DNA from: Tetrapyrgos nigripes
Taxonomy: Eukaryota; Basidiomycota; Agaricomycetes; Agaricales; Campanellaceae
Assembly: GCA_013368315.1 (NCBI GenBank)
Contig: JAACJM010000141.1
Coordinates: 1 to 64,000 of the forward strand
Length of the DNA: 64,000 nt
Reading direction: 5' to 3'
The first letter of the stretch is position 1. Every line of letters begins with the position of its first letter. Below the pieces are notes generated by a model. It ran no database searches. It was not told the DNA's origin and saw only the letters and a program-made list of their open reading frames with translations. Below are positions 46,861 to 58,942 of the stretch, piece after piece. Made by a program: the position numbers and the translations under genes.

Positions 46861-46999
46861 CAAATTTCTAATTTGCGTTGTTCTGCTCTTTTGCAGGGGA
46901 GGGACCATATGGTAGTTATCCACAAACACAAGCCTTCCATCCTTTGCAAAGCAAAATAAAATCTGCTAAGCAGAGTAATGCGACTAAAATTTCAAATAC

Positions 47000-48091
47000 A
47001 TGGAAGCTTTGATTCCCATCGAAGTTTCTTCATTTTGTCATGGCCATTTCCGGACGCGCTCTATTCCCACCACCATAGGCAAAGCCGAAGCTCTTATACG
47101 TCGTGCCAGTCATCCTGGTTACATCGTTGAGAACTATCATGTTGCCAATTTTGCCCAGTCTGCATGCATTCGTCGTGTATTGGAGGATATTACTGGGCAC
47201 AAAGACAATCAACGCCGTTGAAGCCTATATTGCTGATACTTACCAAGTTGGTAATGGGCTTCAGTGGACTTGTTTCCTATTTTGGATGACTCTGAGGAGT
47301 CCGTCGAGGCGTGGACTCCCATCAAGGTTCCTCAGATGGATCCTGTTTCGTTGATCAACACTCCAATCAATGACCGTATTCATTGGTTGTCGATCTACAG
47401 AAATTTCGTGGAACACCCTGGTTTCTTCTTAACCAACAGCGGCACGGTAGATATCAAGTCCATAGAAGGTATCTGACTGATCCTTGCCCCCGATACTTCT
47501 ACCACGTTGAAACACGCAAGCAAGTTTACTCAATTGTTCGTGTTAATTTGCGTTATGCCTCTCATGTAAGGACAATTGCTAGTCCAACATTCATTAGAGG
47601 TCAACCCCACATTCCTTCTCCGTCCTATCAGCCCTCGTGATTCTAACCACTGGACTGTTGTCGATGTGGCTCGCCACTTGGCCTCATGCGGCATCACCGA
47701 GGATATGGTCAATGACCTGTTACAATTCAGATGCCATTATTGCCACGATCGATACTGTGCTAAACCAGCGGATACATATTGGTTGGAGATACTACGTAAA
47801 TCCAATCTCTGCATGCTACTGGTCGATTGCGTTCCTACAACGAGCTGTGCTTATGACCTACCTGAGCACTGGAACCAGGACGATCTATTAGAATTTCGCC
47901 GTCGACTTCTGATCATCCGTGCTCACAAGGCACAATGCTCCATTCCTCGAGACTACAAAATGCCCCTTATCATCATCCCAGTTGTTGCTTCCAATGACAA
48001 TGCTGGCGTTGATCTTAGCGCACTACATGTTGCCACAACTCACTCCTCGATTCCAACTACGTCTTCTATTACTCGTAGTCCAGAGGCTTAA
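47000..48091 (+). pseudogene. Degenerate reading frame(s) of the LTR element interior
   Basis: Overlapping plus-strand frames follow each other with shifts: MEALIPIEVSSFCHGHF at 47000, then frames at 47264 and 47383, and 47576-48091 (171 aa, including HWTVVDVARHLASCGITEDM and CHYCHDRYCAKPADTYW with closely spaced Cys/His). Together they look like one frameshifted protein of unknown type, possibly a Gag-like or captured gene. No enzyme motif is visible. Confidence 0.4.
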
Positions 48092-48210
48092 TGGCAATTG
48101 TATTGTACTCTGATAAAATTATCAGTTATCCTTTTCTTACTATTATCTACTTATCTATACTTATAGTTCATGTTTCCGTATATTCCTTGACGGAATCTTG
48201 TGGGGGAGGG

Positions 48211-48424
48211 TGTAACGCGTACTTCCTAATACGGACAACTATATAGTTTACATATCTATTCACACGCCTTCTAGTATATAAGCCACACTCGTAGTACTTA
48301 GAATTATCATCTATATTTCTTACCGCCGCCTGTCGTGCTTGTACCTAGGAACATTTATAAAACCTGTTCTGGCTTAGGTCTTGAGCATTGGGCTCAGTGA
48401 GAATACTTGATCACACACCTTACA
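48211..48424 (+). repeat. 3' LTR of the non-autonomous element
   Basis: Second copy of 45402-45615 with about seven substitutions; followed by GGAAC (48425-48429). Confidence 0.88.
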
Positions 48425-48429
48425 GGAAC

Positions 48430-49772
48430 TGACGTGTCAAGCTGCTGCATCACGTGTGCATTGACGCGTCGAGACATCGAGACGCGTTTGCGCTACATTG
48501 ACGCGGAATATGTCATACTGCAAACACGCAACTTCAATGTGTTCAATTCCATAGACCAGCTATATATCTTGTGAGACTAAAAGATAAAAAACAGCCCCAC
48601 ATTCACTACAACTAGGAATTTTTTGGTAGATTGAAAAATTTGGCTGCAGTGTGCACGTTTGAGCCATAGGGTCCATGGATTAGAAAGAGATGAGTATTTG
48701 TATCTAGAGCTTCTTCATCCCAATAGATAGCCACCAGCATTCTGATTAGGTGTATGATCAGAGAACTGCAGTGTACTGTGTGATTGATTTGTAGTAGATA
48801 GTTTTTGAATATATTTCCATCTACTACACCTTTACTCATTGCTCATTCCTTACTGGATATATTAGACCATTGAGGGATAGTATTTACTCCCAGAAGCAAC
48901 TCGGACAGTTGAAATGTCCACAGAGAGTAAATGTCTGAAACTTTCACAATAGATTTCCCGCGCGTTTCCTCAGCGCTTAACGTGTCATCTCGGGCTCTGT
49001 GTCGACTTGCGTTGAGTCCACAGGTATTTCTAGGCCTCGGAAAGACTCGGGATAGGCTTATTCTATGTACTAACAGTCACCGAATATTTTTCGCTGCTAT
49101 TATTTGAATGATAGACGATATACTTAGGTGTTAATCTAAAACAAATGGGCCACGGAAGGGATAGATTCCGATGGAAGTGTGGAGCTCATGGAACAGGTCC
49201 ACTAGCATGGACCAAAGGCATGCTGGTGGGTTAAGAGGGCATGGGAGCTACCTGCTGGTTTTGTGGAGGGCCCTACTTTCTATAAAGCCGTCTAGGTTCA
49301 TCCGACCTTTTTACGAAATCATCTTTACGGTTCAACCTTTCAGATTTTATAAAATTTTGTAAAAAATGTGTGTTATGGCCTGGACCGTGAGTGGTTACAA
49401 TGAGTGCCATGATAGAATGCTTGTCTTTAAGTGTTTAACTTCTTACAAATTTTTATTGTTGGGCTACAGGTTCTAAGTACTATTTACTAGTCAGCTCCCA
49501 CAAACTCTGGGAGTCAGGGAGGGCAAGCGCACCGTGCGAAGCACTAGTATAATTGGTTGGTTGGAGATATTGTAGCGTGGCGGCAGTGCCACTTGGTCCG
49601 TGCGCACTTGCCCCTGTTTTCCCTTCCCACTTACGCGTTCCTTCGATTCTTTCTCGTCATTTATCTTACTCACAATTTCAAGATTCCTTCTCTGATTCGT
49701 CCTTTCAACATATGAAAACCCTTATCAATTCTCTGATTACAAATACGTGTACTTGTAGCTCTTTATCAGGGT
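48430..49772. other. 1.3 kb without a supported gene
   Basis: A minus-strand frame at 48839-48612 (75 aa, ATYWDEEALDT-like text IYWDEEALDTNTHLFLIHG) reads protein-like but is not recognised and may be a transposon remnant. Otherwise AT-rich DNA up to the start of R copy 3. Confidence 0.35.
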
Positions 49773-50965
49773 GCGTGGTCACGTGACTGCGCCCCTGCTG
49801 CCTCCCCTCCAAAACCCTACTCCACCGATGACTAAACTCTAGTTTGTGTTGTTCCACTCTTTGCAGGGGGATAGATGGTGGTCAATTCAGGATGTTTATT
49901 GGGTGGTTGAGTGGCTGTAGCAGAAATAACATTAAGTCCACTTTCACTGCATGTGGGAAAATACGTGTTGGGAGGAGCTTTAAGGCCCAAGTCAAAGTGG
50001 CTTGTAGGCATGGCCCTACAGGATGGTTTTCCTGTTTCTGTAGATCAAATGGAAGATACTGGCACCCCATGCAGACTGCGCGTAAGTCGTCTAGGTATAG
50101 TCCGTGAGGGATACATTTTTGACACAGAAAAGAGCGAACTGGTCGAGTATGGGTGAAAGGAAGGGTCTGTGCTGTAATGGGGTGCAGAATCAAGTTTCTG
50201 CTGTCAAATGGAATGTACTGACGCCCTGCCAGGAGTGGGCACCACTGGGAATGGGACACAAAACCAGGTTGACGGTTGGGGGGGCAAAATCAGCAATGAC
50301 TTGAAGGCACAGACGTTGTTTGAGAATTCCGCATTGTATGGACCTGTGGGCTGGCTTATATGTTAGGGGGGGTCATAGTGGACATTTTGGCGCCCCGCTC
50401 CAGCGGGGCGCTTGTCGTCTTGGTACCCATAGGTGGTCATAGATTTCGGGGTGTGGGTGAAAGCAAGTTTCAAGGATTTCTCAGGAGGAGCATGGATTGG
50501 GGTTAGGGTTGGGGACTTAGTGATATGGTATCAACCCCCAGGAGTCCGAATCTTCAAGTTTTAAGGCAAACGGGGCAGCGGTTGTTGAGATAATCGCGAA
50601 ACGATGCTGAAAAAGATGACATAATGGCCTGCAGACCAGGTACCCCAAAAAGTGCTCCCCCGGACCTGAGCCCGGAGCGCCCACAGCTTTCGAGGTCTGG
50701 AAATCCGAATCTGCAGTTTTTAGGACGAACGGATGAGCAGGGGACGAGCAGTGTGCGGACCTTTGAAAAAAGCACCGATGTCCATTGTGGGAGCCAACCT
50801 ATACATAGTGCTCCCCCGGACCTGAGCCCGGAGCGCCCACAGCTTTCGAGGTCTGAGAATCCGAATCTGCGGTTTTTAGGACGAACGGATGAGCAGGGGA
50901 CAAGCAGTGTGCGGACCTTTGAAAAAAGCACCGATGTCCATTGTGGGAGCTAACCTATGTATAGG
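49773..50965 (+). repeat. Repeat R, copy 3, with 156-bp internal tandem duplication
   Basis: Same limits as 37476-38513 but longer, because the terminal block AGTGCTCCCCCGGACC ... CCTATACAT (50651-50806) is repeated at 50807-50962 with a few substitutions. The 81-codon and 125-codon frames seen in copy 2 are also open here, with only a handful of amino-acid changes. Confidence 0.88.
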
Positions 50966-53543
50966 TTGAGGAAGAAGGGAACCGAGGAGGGAGAGTGCGA
51001 TGTGAAAAAAAGTCGGGCAGTCCTATCCACAGCTACTATTGAGGAATCAATGTAGTGGTAGTAGGTAGATTGTTATTCACCGTTTGAAGCGCTAGGTTAC
51101 TTTTGCTCATCGCCTCCTGGCCAGCATCGACAGTCCTCCCTATTATCTTCTTCAAGCAGCCTCAAGGAAGGCTCAGAACGTGTCCATTGAGAGTTAGATT
51201 TCGAAAGAGATACGGGTAAAGCGAATAGAAAATCGTCGAGATGTATGCAGATGAAGTTGGTCTGGCACTCGGAGAGCTCGCGGTTGTGCAGAGGGAAGAG
51301 CAGTGGGCTTCGTTCAGGGTTCAGGGTGTTGGAATCAGGGTTAGGGTTCCAATATGTTATTTTTATATCGCCGCTGAATGCAAGGGGTGTCCGGGAATGC
51401 GGACCGGCACACTCTGGAGGTCGGTCGGTCGGGTGGTCGAGGCCACTAAAAAATTTTGGTGACTCAAAAATTTTCAAGGCTTTGAGGAGGAAATATGGGC
51501 AATTTTGAGTATTCTCAATGTTATAGTGATTTCTTTTGGACTTATGTCTAGTTTCCAAATACATCTCATTTAAGTACACATATCCGGTCACCTATCCACA
51601 CGACTGATATTTTGGTATTTTTGGCGCGCAGGGACAACCACAACATCATGCCAATGTGTCGACCCGCTTTCACTACCACCATACCTAATTATCAGCTTTT
51701 CGATAGGGCGTAGTCAAGGAACGAGGGAAGTATTAGGCCAACACGGGGAAACAGCGACGCCCCTGAATTTTCCTGGCATTGTGATCAAAACCTCGACCCC
51801 TATTCAGGCGTAACCGCACTGTGCCCTCATAGGTCTTTGCTGGGTCAGGTAAAAATCCACGCTGCGTGAGGTGTGTTGAATTTTATGTTCGGTGTAGGCG
51901 AGTGAAAAGACTTTGGAGCAACAAGAAGTAAAATTCAGATAGGCAGGGAACCCGTTGCAAGTGCACGAGGTTCCCAATTCATACATAACAGTATATATCT
52001 AGCTAAATAGGGGTTTTCGCAGTCAATCGTATTTACAATTAATATATCGAACTCGTTAACGGAGGCGTCGATGCATTTCCGAGCTTCCGAGCTCATCAGC
52101 GGAAACCCAAAATCCAACAAGGTGTGGCCCCACCGCACCAACATCGTGCAAGATCTTGCAAGTCAGAGAAAACACAGATAAAATGCAATCAAGCAAGAAA
52201 CAAGGGAGAGGAGGTGGGTAGCGCAAATATTGAATGGGAAAAGACTGAGAGAATGTAAGAAGACGAGTGGTGGAAGGGAAGAAAGGGTAGGCACTCGTCT
52301 TCGGAGCTGATGCTGTGGCGTGTAGCGCGCGGATCAAAATGGAGCGGATAAAACGTGAAGGGGGGAAATAAGAAACAATATAACAGAGACGTAGGCAGAC
52401 GACATATGGGCGTGAAGGAAAAGAGAAAGGAGGAGTGCAGAAGAATAGACTACTAAAACCACGTACTGCGATAATTAGACTGTTGTAAAATCAAAGACTT
52501 TAAAAAACGATTTAACCGAGCTTCCGTTGGAGTAGGGGAGTAAGGATAGGAGTCCTTTGTTTGTACATGTTTGTCATGAGCATCTAACTATATACCACAT
52601 GTAGTAGATAGAGACAGATAGAACCGAACGGCGACGTGACCGAGCATTGATATCCTCTAGGCCGTCTCCACCGTGCCATCCCTAACTTGCGGCAGCAACA
52701 ACGACGGCACAACTACAGCAAGTACGCTTTTTTCAACCCCTCTCTCCATCTATAACAGCACCCTTATTCGCAGCAAGGGGCCTCGTAATTTGCCCTGCGA
52801 AGCAGTGGCCCCTTACCCCAGTCAAGAGGCGGTGGTAGTGAGTCGTGACTCGACTGCAATCTGACGTGTGGCTGCTTAGTCATGTGACCACCTTCCATAT
52901 ATGGCAGGAGCGCTCGGTCGGTCGAGCCTCAGAGACCGTTAAAAAATTTTTAGGCATCGTGTAATAAAATAAAATTTCTGACCCCCCTTGGCTGAATGTC
53001 ACCAGTTACTGTACAGTGTACTCGAATAGTATCATACTTTCATGACCAGATGAATCGACAACAGTCAAACAACAGTTTAAACGTACCGTGAGCTCGTCCT
53101 TCTGGAAGTGGGGACGATGTACCTATTAGTAAGTAGCTAATACATCATGATCGGGTTGCCTCCCGGACCCCTGGCGTGGAGTCAGTTCTTGGTCCCAGTC
53201 CGGGTAATACACTCCTCCTCCTCTTCCTCCTCGTGGCGTGCCACCATGCCCCTATATGCGTTGCTCTCTGGAGCTACTACATAGTACGTCCCAGCTCCGA
53301 GTGTTTCGATCAGCAACTTCAAACTCGCATGTACTATGGGCGCAGTCGGTTATAACACCAAACGGTGTTGTAATACTATGAATAGTAATCAGGAGAACTT
53401 TAAGAAAAGTAGGAGTGCCATCAGCCTACAATCATCAACTTCTAAGTCTGTAATTTGACGAATTAATAGTACTGTAACAGATCCAGTGTAGAATATTAGA
53501 TCAATGTGACATTTAACAAATTCTAGCAGTATAGCACGTCGAA
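50966..53543. other. 2.6 kb without a supported gene
   Basis: Mixed sequence with only short frames. GGTCGGTCG..., followed within about 20 bp by TAAAAAATTTT, occurs at about 51419-51460 and again at about 52915-52957. This is a possible pair of related element ends that I could not develop further. A GGGTTAGGGTT tract lies at about 51341. Confidence 0.4.
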
Positions 53544-54676
53544 TTATGTCTTAGACAATGACAAGACTTGGGCAGCACAAAGCCATATCTGTAAGGCCAA
53601 AATGATCAGGAGATAAGAATTAGCTTCCCGCCAGATAAAATGAAACAGCACCTCACCATGTACAGTCTGAGAGATATCTTGTCCGCTGCTTCTGTCCTGA
53701 AAACTATCAAGTGTGCTGCAATATAGGACCCTAAGCATGCAAAGACCATTGCTCTAATGATCCCAGGATAGCAGAATATTGTAAGTAATCCAGTCCACGT
53801 CATTATGAGACATGAAGTCAGTTTGCGACTCCATTTTGGCATGAAAACAGGCAGTGTAGAGCGTCCTTGTTGTATATCACCTGCTTCATCTCTGAAGTCT
53901 TGAATATGAATAGTGGTGAATATCAACAGAAGACTGATACAGTGGGCATTGTAAGGTGAGGAGCTGTGGTGAGCAGCATTGTGGTCTAAGACAAAAAAGA
54001 TCAGATCAAGCCATTTTCTTCAGAATCTCTGTAAACCCAACCTGGATCAATGACACCTGCAGCCCCCATATTGAAAGAAACAATACCAATTGCATTCAAG
54101 ATGTTTTTGGAGAGGAAATGGGAATGCAGACCCATCTCATTATACAAGATGAAGGCAGCTGTGAGCAATATCCCAGGATATATTGCACCGAAAAGCCAAG
54201 AGATGGTCAAGCAGACTGGAACCAAAATCCACCGCAGGAGAGAGGTGTTCTTAACAGAAATAAGGCCTGCCGGTATTGGTCTGTAAGGTTTATTGGGCGA
54301 ATCTTCATCTGAGCTGAAAGCCTGGTTTGCTGCGCAAAACTGAAGAAGATAAAGCCAGGTCCACATTAGACAGCGAGCAAGTGAGGCTATTGTGGTCTGG
54401 GACGATGTTATGAAGCCATAAACAATCTTGCAAGGAGCAAATAGTATTAGTGCTGAGTTGCAAAATCTCAGTTCTGATCACACTCACTGAAGGAATGACA
54501 ATGGTCTTAAAATCAGATCTTGTGAAGTCGAAAGAAATGCGCAACAAATTCATGGCGAAGCTCGAAAGCATGAGAAGAGTCATGATGACTTTTGAGTCCA
54601 TTTGCTTTATCTGACCACTATATATAGAAGATAAGCTCGGAAACTGTAACATGTCAAAATCAACACTGAATACCAA
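53544..54676 (-). CDS. UbiA-type aromatic/terpenoid prenyltransferase
   Basis: Integral-membrane prenyltransferase that transfers an isoprenoid diphosphate to an acceptor, Mg2+-dependent through two Asp-rich motifs. Exons (minus), joined by GT-AG introns: FTRSDFKTIVIPS, then IVYGFITSSQTT and MWTWLYLLQFCAANQ; first Asp-rich-type motif NQAFSSDEDSPNKPYRPIP followed by AGLIS (about 54270-54320); helices to NMGAAGVIDPG; HNAAHHSSS; second motif HIQDFRDEAGDIQQGRSTLP (about 53850-53910); helices; IWLCAAQVLSLSKT, stop at 53544. Total about 310 residues, the family's usual size, with several hydrophobic segments and no stop. It is divergent from the P450 at 55161, so the two probably share a promoter region and pathway. 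The acceptor cannot be told from sequence. Confidence 0.85.
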
Positions 54677-54845
54677 GACAAAACAACACCAGTCTCGTCG
54701 AGAAAAGTTGGGGTTACGTAGCTGTTAGTAGCTCAGGCCACACACGGTGTCGAAGTGAAAGTACACTGCCACCTTCACAAAAAGTCTATCTGTCCTCGTC
54801 CTAAATGTTCGGGGCGATTGTAATGCTGACTTGATGTAGATAGGA

Positions 54846-55006
54846 CAGAAACTGACCAATGTCGGGCAGAGACGGCGTCGACGTGAAGTTGCGGTCCAAC
54901 TCGTCCTTAACTGAATATCCGTCTACATCGGACAGGACCATCATGGTGCAGACTCGACGGATAGGCCAGAAATTGACCAATGTCGGCCAGAGACGGCGTC
55001 GACATG
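54846..55006. promoter_or_regulatory. Direct repeat in the shared UbiA/P450 intergenic region
   Basis: GATAGG.CAGAAA.TGACCAAT, continuing GTCGG.CAGAGACGGCGTCGAC.TGAA, occurs twice (about 54839-54890 and about 54959-55008), about 118 bp apart, between the divergent starts at 54676 and 55161. It could be a shared regulator site or the trace of a small duplication. Confidence 0.5.
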
Positions 55007-55160
55007 AAAGGTTTCAAGAACCTTGTAATTTGCACAGCAAAACCGTGCAGCCCCTTAGCTCTAAAGATGAATCAAAATCCGATAAAAATGGAAGATTATG
55101 AAGCACTAAAAACATTCATAATCCTAAAGTTCACTGTCGAAATTCGCTCCGTATCGTAGA

Positions 55161-57203
55161 ATGCACTCCATCTCATCGCCCAATATCTTTAGCACTGGCA
55201 CGCTCAACGCTATCGTACTCTTCCTTTTGCTTGTGCTATTGAACCATACCTACAAAGCCCGGAATCAACGAGGAAAACGTATACCTGGTCCTCGAGGTGT
55301 CCCCATTCTGGGAAATCTTCTACAGTTGCCAACTACCCAGATTTAGTTGGCATTCACAGAATGCAGGAGACGCTATGGTCAGCTTAATGTCTTATAGTAC
55401 TCGATACCAATTAACAGACTTACGAATTCAGGGGACATCATATATTTGAATATTGTTGGTCACGAAACAATCATCCTAGGCAGCCACAAGATAGCATCAG
55501 ATCTGCTCGACAGGCGTGCCGCAATATATTCTGACCGACCCCCAAATATTGTTGCAACTCTGTTAACTGGTGGTCTAGTCTTTGCATTCGCCCAACACAA
55601 CGAAATTTGGAGACGAATGCGCCGCGGTGCACACGAGTAGGTTGGAATAGTATCCTACATATGACTGCTAACATCCCTTGTCCAGGGCACTCGGAAAACA
55701 TGCTGTTCAAAAGTACACGGGAATGCAAGAAAGGGAGGCCGCACTTTTAGTGGGAGATTTCCTGAAAAATCCCGAGCATTGGGATGCTCATCTGCGCAGA
55801 GCAGCAGCTTCTCTTGTCCTTGGTGTCATATATGGACTCCCACCGCTTCGTAATTCCTTAGATCCAGATATTGTATGTGTTAACCGCTTCGTAGAGCGTG
55901 CGTTGCATGCAGCAGCACCAGGATCTTTTCTGGTAGAATACTTCACGTGGATGGAGTATCTTCCTCGATGGATGAGCCCTTGGCGCCGTTACGCAGAAGA
56001 TTCTTTTGCACAGGATTCAATGCTGTTTGAAAGGCTGTTTGCCGAAGTTAAGGCTCGTGTAGTACGTTTCATTGATCCCTTTCTTATGTCTTTGTGATGG
56101 AAGGAAAATCGCAGGCATCGGGAGACCATACACCTAGTGTGGCTGCAACGATTATTGGCGATGAAAATCATTTGGATCTAACTGAAAAAGAAGCTTCATG
56201 GCTTTCTGCCACACTCTAGTACGTGCACAGTCATTACGATGGTCTTTTCCTAATGTTGCTCTTAGTGCTGCTGGAGCTGAGACGGTGAGTCAGTATTTCA
56301 AGGTTATCCGCCTTTCATTTAGTTTTGCAGACATCAGGACAACTTGCGTGGTTTATGCTGGCTATGTTACTCTATCCAGACACCCAAAAACTTGCACAGG
56401 ATGAAATTGACCGTGTAGTTGGCCATGGGCGCTTGCCCAGCTTCAGTGATTTTGAGCAGCTGCACTATACCCGTGCATTAGTGATGGAAACACTTCGATG
56501 GAGAGGTGTTGGACCCCTTGGCAAGTATATTCAATGCATCTGTCAGATCTTAATGTAAATATTGACAACAATCCACAGCTGTACCTCATCGCCTTTCCCA
56601 AGATGACTATTATGAAGGTTACCATTTGAAAAAAGGCACAATCTGTGTAGTAAATGTCTGGTCAGTAGCTTTCTTGCCTGTACGGACCTGGATTTATATA
56701 GCCGTCTAACAGGTCACTCAATCATGATCCAGAAGTTTATGGACCGAATGCTGACGAATTTGAACCAAGACGCCATCTGGACCAGGACGGAAACATCAAA
56801 ACTGGAGTCGCTGACACAAAAGCTGAAAACCATCACACATTTGGATTTGGTAGAAGGCCAGTTATGTTATAAATCTAGTCAATTATCGAAGTTGACTTGA
56901 GTTCCAGAATCTGTGTGGGACGTCATCTCAGCAAGAACAGCATGTTCATTCAAATTGCATGCTTGCTATGGGCTTTCAAAATCAGCAAAGCGAAAGATGC
57001 AGAGGGAGAACTTGTTACTCCTGATTCCATCGACTGCATTGACAATGGACTTGTGGTGTAAGCATCATTTTCTTATGATTGGATACTTCATCTGAACTTA
57101 GATCAGGCGACCGGTGCCTTTCCCATGCACGATTGTTCCGCGTATTCCTGATGCAGATCTTGTCATCGCGCAATCAAAGGACCTTCATGGTTTTGAGTGC
57201 TAG
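55161..57203 (+). pseudogene. Cytochrome P450 monooxygenase with one in-frame stop
   Basis: ER-anchored haem monooxygenase of fungal specialised metabolism, about 500 residues over ten or so exons. Membrane anchor LNAIVLFLLLVLLNH, hinge PGPRGVPILGNLLQLP, GDIIYLNIVGHETIILG, AGAET in the oxygen-binding I helix (about 56268-56286), ExxR as ETLRW (about 56490), EFEPRRHLD (the PERF region), FGFGRR (about 56838), then in the next exon ICVGRHLSKNS supplying the haem-ligand Cys (about 56908), and PVPFPCTIVPRIPDA at the end, stop 57201-57203. The lesion is TAG at 55344-55346, where Trp (TGG) is expected in QI(W)LAFTECRRRYG. Everything else can be spliced in frame. Either a recent nonsense allele or a base error. 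Pairs with the UbiA gene. Confidence 0.8.
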
Positions 57204-58942
57204 ATCAGAATTGACTGGAAAATGGTTCTATTCGTCCAATGACTGGAGGAGCCATTCTGAGCTAGTCAAACTCTTAATGTTATATGTATTACGAGGCCGA
57301 AATGAAATGAAGGACGAGTTCATTACACTCCATTTCCGCGTGTGGCTATGTCTATTCGGTGTATTTACCGTCTTCCGCGGAAAGATTGCCGTTACCGTAC
57401 ATTACGTCACCTAATTTTGTCATCTTCCGGAGACGTTAAGGGTGAGTATCATTGTCAGTAATGGTGGTGTTTTATTTTCGGAAGAGGTAATAAGTGAAAA
57501 GGGCATATAATCTATTTTAAATACAGAAAAACAGAAACTGGAAGACATTGAAAATGTGACTATGTATAAGCGCCGCCTCGCGATGTACACCACGGTCTGC
57601 CACGTTCACTTACTTATTTCATTCACAGAAGTCGGTGTCCTCGGACGGTGATTGTCTCATGTCTAAGTTTGAATTTGTCTAGGAGTTGGTGAGTACATAC
57701 ACACATACTTCGTCTCTGCGCATATGCAGAGTACTTACATACATCAAGGCGGACTGTAGCATCTGACGGTCATAGCCCACAGTGTTTACTGTACGGCCAC
57801 GGCTACGGCTACGATGACGGTGACACTTTGCCTTGGTAAAACGGACGTTGACTTCAAGTTGATGCGTTGAGTCGCTAATTGGCGTCTAAACATACGGGAT
57901 GGTCATCGATGGTAAGTTTCAGTATTCTATATCTCTCTACAAACAGTCTTTATTTATTTCTCCTTTCTTTCTTTCTTTCTTGCTTTTCTCTTCAGATGGT
58001 CTATGCTCTAGGAATTGGTACTGTACCCAAGGTATCACCCAAAAAGGGAGTCTCAGGGTGCGTCTTGACTCGTCTCACTTCCATTTTTTTTTTTTGGTCA
58101 TCTGTCATTCATACCCGCGCTCCTTTCATAGACCCTTTTCTTCGTGGTAAGCAAACCGGATTTCCCAGCACGTCTTTCTATGTCCAGCAAAGTCGGTATT
58201 CAGACTTGTAATATCATCACCTGATCCTGACAATGATTGAAGCCTTGTGCTCACGAAATTCGATAACTCACTGTTTTAGCTTGGCGGAAATGCGACTAGT
58301 AAGAGAGGTTTAAATTACGAGAAAAGTTGCTAGAAGAAATTGTCGCTAGTGGGGAGTTGGAAAGATTTGACGGCAACGGGGACGGAACTTTGGTATTGAT
58401 ATTGAACGTTATTGACGTGTCTCAGCGTGCTCTTTCCAAAGTGATATTCCCGCACCTTGCGCAGTATGAGTTGTTCTCACTATACTCCTCAACCACTAAG
58501 CTGGTCAGTGAAGAATGTTGGGCGGGTAATTAGAAGATGCGTGAGAAAATCCCAAAAGAAGTTTCTACTCGAGCAGTTGTCCATTTTTCTAATACTGTGC
58601 TGTTTCGGTAGTACATAAGGGCACCTCTCTACTGCATTGATGCGTCTCGCCTTGCGTTGAATGAAGCCAATGACCATCGACGATGCTATACGAGCCAGCA
58701 AACAGTTGCGTAAGCTTATGTGACACGACGATTTCGGGAATGAGAAGAGTGTTAAGATTACCGTAGAAGCAATGTCTCGAGTATATATCTACAAATTTAA
58801 CTCTCCATAGCTGATACTTTTGATTTGACAAAGCCAAAGTTTTTAGGGGTAGTGTTTCACTGCTCGGCAATTTTTCAAGCCGGTCGGTTAAGATCCGACG
58901 GTTAGAGTTGTGCTCGCCAAGCATCTCTTCTTTTGAACCATC
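57204..58942. other. 1.7 kb without a supported gene
   Basis: Contains downstream sequence of the P450 and short frames. Around 57899-58075 there is splice-like structure (GGTAAGTTTC ... CTCTTCAG followed by MVYALGIGTVPKVSPKKG) that might belong to a small gene, but I do not recognise it. Confidence 0.35.

Larger units (their letters stand above)
45402..48424 (+). mobile_element. Non-autonomous LTR retroelement (3.0 kb)
   Basis: Two 214-bp LTRs (45402-45615 and 48211-48424) start TGTAACGCG and end CCTTACA. The flanks are GGAAC on both sides (45397-45401 and 48425-48429), a 5-bp target duplication. The purine run GTGGGGGAGGG directly precedes the right LTR. By eye the LTRs differ at about seven positions (about 3%), so it is older than the copia. 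The 2.6-kb interior contains no reverse transcriptase, integrase or RNase H motif in any frame, so it must depend on another element's enzymes (LARD-like). Confidence 0.88.
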
